In this document: positions 59,209 through 64,000 of the stretch, one piece after another
Layout: the number at the start of each line of letters is the position of its first letter
Numbering within the stretch: the first letter of the stretch is position 1
Source: Nocardia sp. BSTN01
GTDB taxonomy: Bacteria > Actinomycetota > Actinomycetes > Mycobacteriales > Mycobacteriaceae
Length of the DNA: 64,000 nt
Direction: 5' to 3'
NCBI RefSeq assembly: GCF_015354405.1
Contig: NZ_JADKYP010000026.1
Span: 1 to 64,000, forward strand
The notes under the pieces: generated by a model
The model's database searches: none
The model's input: the letters and a program-made list of their open reading frames with translations, nothing else
What the model was told of the DNA's origin: nothing
Program-made: the position numbers and the translations under genes

Positions 59209-59595
59209 GATCTTCCTTCCCGGCTGCGCTCAGCGCGCCGCCAAACCCACCGCCGGCGCGACGCGAACACGAGACGGATATGCCGTGGACGGGCAGTCGC
59301 CGAACCGACATGACCGCTGCTCAGGGCGTTGCCGACATCCATACGAATCGTTGTCGACTCACTATGTGACTCAAACTATATACATGGTTAACGGCCATAT
59401 TCAATGCCTACCGTGAGACATGCAGAGAGTTGACGTGACATGCCCATTGACACTGAACATGATTTACGTCATAGTTCAGGCCTGTCTCCATGGCGGCCCG
59501 TAGGGATGTCCCCATGCCGACGCGGTGTCCACCGCGATTCCGGTATCGAGTGCGGGCGTCGCCGAATATCGATTCACACAGAGCGGAATGGATCA
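59209..59595. other. Divergent promoter region of the CoA-transferase and NTF2 genes
   Basis: About 390 bp with no gene. It is AT-rich from 59355 to 59480 (AACTATATACATGGTTAACG) and contains the palindrome at 59453-59479. A shared regulator for the leftward CoA-transferase genes and the rightward NTF2/hydrolase pair is likely. Confidence 0.6.
59453..59479. promoter_or_regulatory. Imperfect palindrome in the divergent promoter
   Basis: CTGAACATGA (59453-59462) pairs with TCAT-A-GTTCAG (59469-59479); the arms are 10 bp with one extra A on the right and a 6-nt centre. It is the best operator candidate for the divergent catabolic genes. Confidence 0.55.
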
Positions 59596-60501
59596 ATGAC
59601 GACCACTATCGCCGATGATCAGCGACAGGAACCGGCCGAGCCGACGGCTGCCGACCACCTGCAGTTCACCGACCGTCTTCTCCTTGCTCAGCGCCAAGCC
59701 GAGAAGCATATCGAGATCGAGATCACCGAGGATATCGACGACCTCCTCGGGACGCTGGCCGACGACGGGCCGTACGCCTATACGTTGAATCCGGTGGTCG
59801 AGGAGGGGCGCGTCCGCCAGCACCTCATCCACACCCGCGACGAGATCCGCGACTGCTACGTGACCCTGCACAACAACATGGGCCTGCGAGGCTGGGAGTC
59901 CACGACCCAGGTGCTGTCCTCCTGGTACACCTTCCACGCCGGCTTCGCGACCGTCGAGGTGAAGGCGGACGGATCCCACCAGGATTACGAGGCGCTGGTT
60001 CTGTTCCCGACGATGGGCAGCCGGGGTATCACCGGTGAGATGTTCTGGGCGCGGATCACCCCCGGGCCGACCACGGAACCGGGCGAGTCGCTGTCGCAGA
60101 TGCGCGCGAGCCTGCGCGCCGAGCACGACGCATACCTGGAAGCCGTGCGCCGCTCGGATATCGAGGGAATGCTCACCGCGATGTCGGACGATGTCCAGGT
60201 CGGGATGCGCGATTACACACTCGGCGCCATCGACCCCTCGAAGTCGCTGGTCGAACTGGACGGCAAGGACGCCGTGCGCGCACACTTGGAGCGCATGTTC
60301 GCCAGCTTCGTCCCCGAACGCGTCGACGTCGTTCAGCGCAACGTGGACGATTGGTACATCTTCAGCGAACTCCGCTGGGTCGTCCGTTCCCGGCACGACG
60401 ATCAGCGCATCACCTTCCTGACCGCGGACTACGCGGAACTGGGCCCCGACCGCAAGATCGTCGCTCGCCTCGGGCACGGGACCGCGCCGGTGGCGGTCTG
60501 A
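59596..60501 (+). CDS. Tandem NTF2/SnoaL-like protein
   Basis: A 301-residue protein with two NTF2-like barrels: the first about 25-170 (LLLAQRQAEKHIEIEITEDIDDLLGTLADDGPYAYTLNP), the second about 175-300 (LRAEHDAYLEAVRRSDIEGMLTAMSDDVQVGMRDYT). Double-barrel proteins of this kind accompany steroid and aromatic catabolism genes, but the reaction is unknown. The ATG at 59596 is chosen over a longer frame crossing the promoter palindrome. The hydrolase follows after 8 bp. Confidence 0.8.
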   Translation: MTTTIADDQRQEPAEPTAADHLQFTDRLLLAQRQAEKHIEIEITEDIDDLLGTLADDGPYAYTLNPVVEEGRVRQHLIHTRDEIRDCYVTLHNNMGLRGWESTTQVLSSWYTFHAGFATVEVKADGSHQDYEALVLFPTMGSRGITGEMFWARITPGPTTEPGESLSQMRASLRAEHDAYLEAVRRSDIEGMLTAMSDDVQVGMRDYTLGAIDPSKSLVELDGKDAVRAHLERMFASFVPERVDVVQRNVDDWYIFSELRWVVRSRHDDQRITFLTADYAELGPDRKIVARLGHGTAPVAV

Positions 60502-60509
60502 GATCGTCG

Positions 60510-61382
60510 ATGAATCCTCCCGTGCGCACGGTACAACTGCGATGCACGACGGAGACCGGGGCCGGGGTGGCGGGAACAGCGTTCCTGCCACCCCGGCCCC
60601 GCGCCGCAGTGGTGTGTTTTCCCGGCGGCCGGTTCACCCGCGACTACTGGGATCTGCAGGTCTCGCCGGAAGCTCCCGACGACTACAGTTTCGCCCGGTT
60701 CGCCGCGGCCCGTGGAGTGGGTGTGGTGACCATCGACCATCTGGGTACCGGGCACAGTTCCCGGCCCGACCCCGAACCCACCGCCGAACAGGTCCGTGAC
60801 GCCAACGCGGCGGCGACGGCGGCCTTCCTGGAGCAGACCGGTCTACGTGGTCTGCCGACGACCGGCGTCGGTCATTCCATGGGCGCCGCCCTGCTCCTGC
60901 ATCAGCAATCCACATATCGCAGTTTCGACCGTCTGGCCGTGCTGGGGTATCCGAGCGGCCCGCTGACGATGTGGCGGCCCGACGGCACCCGCTGGCGGCT
61001 CACCGCCGGCAACGCCGCGCACCGGCAGCGCGACGTGCATTACACCAATCTGGGACCCGACCTGCCCGCGCCGGTGCGGGCGGCGGTACGGGCCGCGGCC
61101 ACCGTCGTTCCCGGTCCCGTCGCGGAATGGGTTTCCCGTCCCGGAGTCGTGGCCGCCGCGGCCGCCACGGTCGAGGTTCCGGTCCTGCTGGGATTCGGGG
61201 ACCGCGACGTCACCGCGGATCCCGCACTCGAACCTCGCGCGTATCCCCGGGCCGCCGAGCTGCGACTGGTCGTGATCGACGGCTCGTTCCACTGCCACAA
61301 CCTGGCGCCGACACGGCGTCGGCTGTGGGCCGCGGTGACCCGCTGGGCTGCCGCCGACGAGGTCGAGCCCACGACGCGATAA
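60510..61382 (+). CDS. Alpha/beta hydrolase
   Basis: A 290-residue alpha/beta hydrolase: oxyanion region CFPGGRFTRDYWDL, nucleophile elbow GVGHSMGAALLLHQ (Ser in GHSMG), acid GFGDRDVTADP and His in IDGSFHCHNLAP. It lies 8 bp after the NTF2 gene in the same unit. It may hydrolyse a ring-cleavage or ester intermediate. A long hairpin ends the transcript. Confidence 0.86.
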   Translation: MNPPVRTVQLRCTTETGAGVAGTAFLPPRPRAAVVCFPGGRFTRDYWDLQVSPEAPDDYSFARFAAARGVGVVTIDHLGTGHSSRPDPEPTAEQVRDANAAATAAFLEQTGLRGLPTTGVGHSMGAALLLHQQSTYRSFDRLAVLGYPSGPLTMWRPDGTRWRLTAGNAAHRQRDVHYTNLGPDLPAPVRAAVRAAATVVPGPVAEWVSRPGVVAAAAATVEVPVLLGFGDRDVTADPALEPRAYPRAAELRLVVIDGSFHCHNLAPTRRRLWAAVTRWAAADEVEPTTR

Positions 61383-61388
61383 CGCCGG

Positions 61389-61436
61389 AAGGGGCGCTAC
61401 GGGCGGCGTTGTCGCCGTTACCCGTAGCGCCCCTTT
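61389..61436. terminator. Bidirectional terminator between convergent genes
   Basis: AAGGGGCGCTACGGG (61389-61403) pairs with CCCGTAGCGCCCCTT (61421-61435), a 15-bp stem. Inside, CGGCG-TTGT-CGCCG extends it past three unpaired bases. T bases follow on the plus strand. The convergent stops are at 61382 and 61463. Confidence 0.85.
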
Positions 61437-61462
61437 CCCGTCCGAACCGGGCGCCGCGCCGC

Positions 61463-63760
61463 TCAGCGGTAGAGCGCGACCGAGAATTCGGTGAGCGGAC
61501 CGCCCTCCGCCACGACCCCGCGGCCGATGAGCTCGTCGATCGCCTCGTCGGCCAGTCCTACGCTGCGCAGCAGTTCCCGGGAGTGTTCTCCCAGCCCGGG
61601 CGCCCGCAAGGCACCACCGATCCGGCCCCGATCGAATCTCGCGTACCGGCCGGGCACGAAGAACTCCTTGCCGTCGGCGCGCGTGATCGGTTGCAGGTAC
61701 CCGCCCGAGAGCACATCGGGGTCCTGGGAGAGATCCTGATAGGTGACCGCCGCCACGGCGTCGCCCCCGGCATCGATGACGAGTTTGACGGCGTCGGCCG
61801 TATCCAGCTCGCGCAGACGCCCGGCCAGCTGGTCCTGCAGGTGCATCGGATCCGCCGGAATCGACTCGAGCAACCCACCCTCGGCGAGCAGCCGCGCCGA
61901 CGGCAGGTAGAGGCGCACAGCGCCGTCGGCGGTCTCGTAATACCGATCCAGAGGCGACGGTCCCCGATAGTCCGGAGCCCCGAACCGAACGGCGGGCCGT
62001 GCCTGGTAACGAGTGAGCTCGCCGCACTGCATGTAGGCCGCCACGGTGGTGAGCGAGACGTCGAACCGCTGCCCCTCGCCGGACCGAGCGCGGTGGTACA
62101 GCGCCAGGCACGAGCCGAGCGCCATCGCGCATGCCGCGGTCACGTCGTTCACGGCGATACTCGAGAAGACCGGATCACCGGTGCCGCCCTGCGCCGCCAT
62201 CATTCCCGACGCCGCCTGCAGAATCGGATCGAAACCGGGTTTGCCGGCGTAGGGCCCGATGTTGCCGAACCCGGTGATCGACCCGGTCACGATATCGGGA
62301 CGCACCCCGGCCAGCGCCTCGTGGTCGATGCCGAGCCGCTGCAGCACACCGGGCCGGAAGTTGTCGAGAACCACGTCGGACTCCGCGACAACTGTGCGAA
62401 ATACCTTGTTGCCCTCGCTGTTTCGAAGATCGACCGGGAAACTGCGCTGGCCGCGGTTGTAATGCCATCCGATGTGGCGGAAGCTGTCGGCAGCGCTCGG
62501 TTCGACCTTCACGACCTCCGCACCCAACTCCGCGAGCAGGGAGCCGGCGAACGGCCCGGCGAGCACCGCACCCAGATCGAGCACCCGGAAACCCGTGAGC
62601 GGACCACCGGCCGACATGTCGGCCGCGGTCCGCCCCACGGGTCCCCGAGCCGGACCGCGGTGCCTCGGCAGCCAGTCGACGTCGTTGTCGAAGCTGCGCG
62701 AGACCGGTTCCACGGCCGGGGTACCGATGAGTTCGACCGGGGTCCACGGCATTTCGACCGCGCCGAACTCGGGGTCGTCGACCACCTTGTGCTGGCCCAG
62801 GGCGACCATCTGGGGATGATCGAGGAATACGCCGGCTTCGGCGACGGCGCTGGCGGGACAATCCACCTCCTCGAGCAATACCAGCCACTCGTCACGGGGA
62901 CGGGCGGCGAAGGCAGCGGCGATGCGCGCACGTACCCAGTCGCGGTGTTCGACCGAGTACAGCTTCGCGTGATCGCCCGCGATTCTCGGGTCGGTCAGGA
63001 TGTCGGCCACGCCGAGCAGTTCGAACGCCGCGATCTGGAACTTCGGCAGCAATGCACCGAGCAGCAGCCATTTGCCGTCCGAGCCACGGTAGGTGGAATA
63101 CGCCGGATTGGGGCCGTGCGGCCCGACCGCCGTGTCGGGCGGCGCGACGAGGGGGTCGACCACCATCGTGGCCGCGGCGGTGATGAGTGCCGCGTGCATC
63201 CCGTCCACCACGACCTGCTGTCCGGTTCCGGTTCGCTCGCGCTCGATCAGCGCGGCAACCCCGCAGGTCGTGCCCCAGAGGGCCTGCTCATAGGTCACGT
63301 ACGGAAAGACCGGTTCGACCGGGCCACCGTCATACGACGACTGCCTGCGGGCGATGCCGGTCGCGGCCGTCATCAGGCCGTCGGCGCTGCGCGACGGAGT
63401 GTTCTCCCCCACCCGGAATCCGGGCAGCGACAGGTGTACCAGGCCGGTGTCAACGGCCCGCGCCCGTTCTGCCACATTCGCGGCAGCCGACCGGCTGGTG
63501 ATCACCAGGTCTGCCTGGGCCAGCAGCGCCGTGACGGTCTCGGCGTCGGGCGCACTGCGCACGACGCGCTTGTTGCGATCCCACATCGGCTCGCCGGGGT
63601 CGCTTTCGTGCCCATCGTGGGCGGACGGCGATACGATCCGGATCACATCCGCCCCGAAGTCGCCGAACAGCATTGCCGCGACCTGACCGGCGGTGCCGTC
63701 ACTCAGATCGAGTACGCGTATATCGCTCAGGGCCGATTTCGGCCGCCCCGGACGTTCCAC
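61463..63760 (-). CDS. Double-length CaiB-family protein with degenerate active sites
   Basis: A 765-residue tandem CaiB/BaiF fusion: a first domain of about 1-380 (IRVLDLSDGTAGQVAAMLFGDFGADVIRI) and a second of about 395-765 (FRVLDLGAVLAGPFAGSLLAELGAEVVKVE). The catalytic-Asp position reads QQVVVDGMHAAL in the first (His where Asp is expected) and DVSLTTVAAY in the second (Thr), so neither domain has it by eye. It may be a scaffold, a binding subunit or an unusual transferase. The GTG at 63760 has AGGAG 7 nt upstream and is preferred to a GTG at 63817. Confidence 0.82.
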   Translation of the reverse strand: MERPGRPKSALSDIRVLDLSDGTAGQVAAMLFGDFGADVIRIVSPSAHDGHESDPGEPMWDRNKRVVRSAPDAETVTALLAQADLVITSRSAAANVAERARAVDTGLVHLSLPGFRVGENTPSRSADGLMTAATGIARRQSSYDGGPVEPVFPYVTYEQALWGTTCGVAALIERERTGTGQQVVVDGMHAALITAAATMVVDPLVAPPDTAVGPHGPNPAYSTYRGSDGKWLLLGALLPKFQIAAFELLGVADILTDPRIAGDHAKLYSVEHRDWVRARIAAAFAARPRDEWLVLLEEVDCPASAVAEAGVFLDHPQMVALGQHKVVDDPEFGAVEMPWTPVELIGTPAVEPVSRSFDNDVDWLPRHRGPARGPVGRTAADMSAGGPLTGFRVLDLGAVLAGPFAGSLLAELGAEVVKVEPSAADSFRHIGWHYNRGQRSFPVDLRNSEGNKVFRTVVAESDVVLDNFRPGVLQRLGIDHEALAGVRPDIVTGSITGFGNIGPYAGKPGFDPILQAASGMMAAQGGTGDPVFSSIAVNDVTAACAMALGSCLALYHRARSGEGQRFDVSLTTVAAYMQCGELTRYQARPAVRFGAPDYRGPSPLDRYYETADGAVRLYLPSARLLAEGGLLESIPADPMHLQDQLAGRLRELDTADAVKLVIDAGGDAVAAVTYQDLSQDPDVLSGGYLQPITRADGKEFFVPGRYARFDRGRIGGALRAPGLGEHSRELLRSVGLADEAIDELIGRGVVAEGGPLTEFSVALYR

Positions 63761-63832
63761 GCTCGTCTCCTCTCCGGCGCGTCGCGCCAGATCTTCGCCG
63801 GCGCATCGTGCCGGCACCTCACTGCGCGAAGC

Positions 63833-64000
63833 TCAGCTCTTCTTCGCGCTCTCGACCAGGACCGGCGCCACGTCGACCAGCCAGATGTTGTCCACGTGCA
63901 GATGCTGTGTCAGGACATTCGCATCGCGGACCACGCGGCCCAGCACGCTCGGGTTGCGGAACGCCTGCGTACCACCCCACAGCCGGGCGAAGGCGACCAC
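63833..64000 (-). CDS. Acyl-CoA dehydrogenase-like protein, C-terminus (partial)
   Basis: The last 55 codons of a gene entering from the right edge, on the minus strand: FARLWGGTQAFRNPSVLGRV, then VRDANVLTQHLHVDN and VLVESAKKS before the TGA at 63833-63835. The R-D-x-x-x-L-T-Q-H pattern is that of the C-terminal helices of acyl-CoA dehydrogenase-fold flavoproteins, including the hydroxylase type used in aromatic and steroid catabolism. Most of the gene is outside the window. Confidence 0.7.
   Translation of the reverse strand: MVAFARLWGGTQAFRNPSVLGRVVRDANVLTQHLHVDNIWLVDVAPVLVESAKKS

Overview
High-GC (about 65-70%) actinobacterial DNA with GTG starts, ATGA start/stop overlaps and family members typical of mycolate-containing actinomycetes: a Tat-exported PlcA/B-type phospholipase C, a DUF5313 membrane protein, a mycofactocin-type SDR, a DesA-type acyl-ACP desaturase and a RafH/Rv0079-like ribosome factor. 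A Nocardia-like host is most likely (inference). I see no rRNA, tRNA, CRISPR array, intact IS element or integrase.

0-8.2 kb is the end of an aromatic (type II) polyketide cluster. ACP, didomain aromatase/cyclase and MBL-fold cyclase follow one another in the order of actI-ORF3, actVII and actIV of the actinorhodin cluster, each joined by an ATGA overlap. They are followed by an FAD monooxygenase, an alpha/beta hydrolase, an HxlR regulator with a direct-repeat operator, a fungal-luciferase-like protein, a lipocalin-like protein, a biotin carrier protein, an ActIII-type ketoreductase, an NTF2-like protein and a nitroreductase. 8.2-20.6 kb is a stress and regulation zone: a RafH-like hibernation factor next to an acyl-ACP desaturase, PAS-ANTAR, STAS, ABC1 kinase, SMR transporter, a sigma-region-4-like mini-protein coupled to a large LuxR ATPase, and two MEDS-domain anti-sigma/antagonist genes, one of them split.

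20.6-23.8 kb is a gene graveyard. It holds the tails of a divergent sugar kinase/MFS pair joined by one deletion, the N-terminus of a dihydrofolate-reductase-like gene, a frameshifted FMN-binding (PPOX) gene and a TetR fragment, with a few intact genes between. 23.8-29 kb holds two P450s, an SDR, an ABM monooxygenase and a TetR regulator.

29.1-38.1 kb is the most unusual part. A 16-bp palindrome CTAGCCGATCGGCTAG and close variants occur at three control regions. They flank a PucR-type regulator, a five-gene operon (exported cholesterol-oxidase-like GMC flavoprotein, two paralogous membrane proteins, COX-III-like and COX-IV-like subunits, with no catalytic oxidase subunit), a DHA2 exporter and a secreted esterase. 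This looks like a co-regulated envelope oxidation module.

38-53 kb is mixed: SDR, quinone reductase, PucR and an ABC-2/YhgE-like membrane protein, three TetR and one MarR regulators, secreted proteins, phospholipase C and an aldehyde dehydrogenase. 53-64 kb is a catabolic locus: amidohydrolase, mycofactocin-type SDR, three CaiB-family proteins (two are double-length fusions; the catalytic Asp is visible in only two of five domains), a double NTF2 protein, an alpha/beta hydrolase and, running off the right edge, an acyl-CoA-dehydrogenase-like C-terminus.
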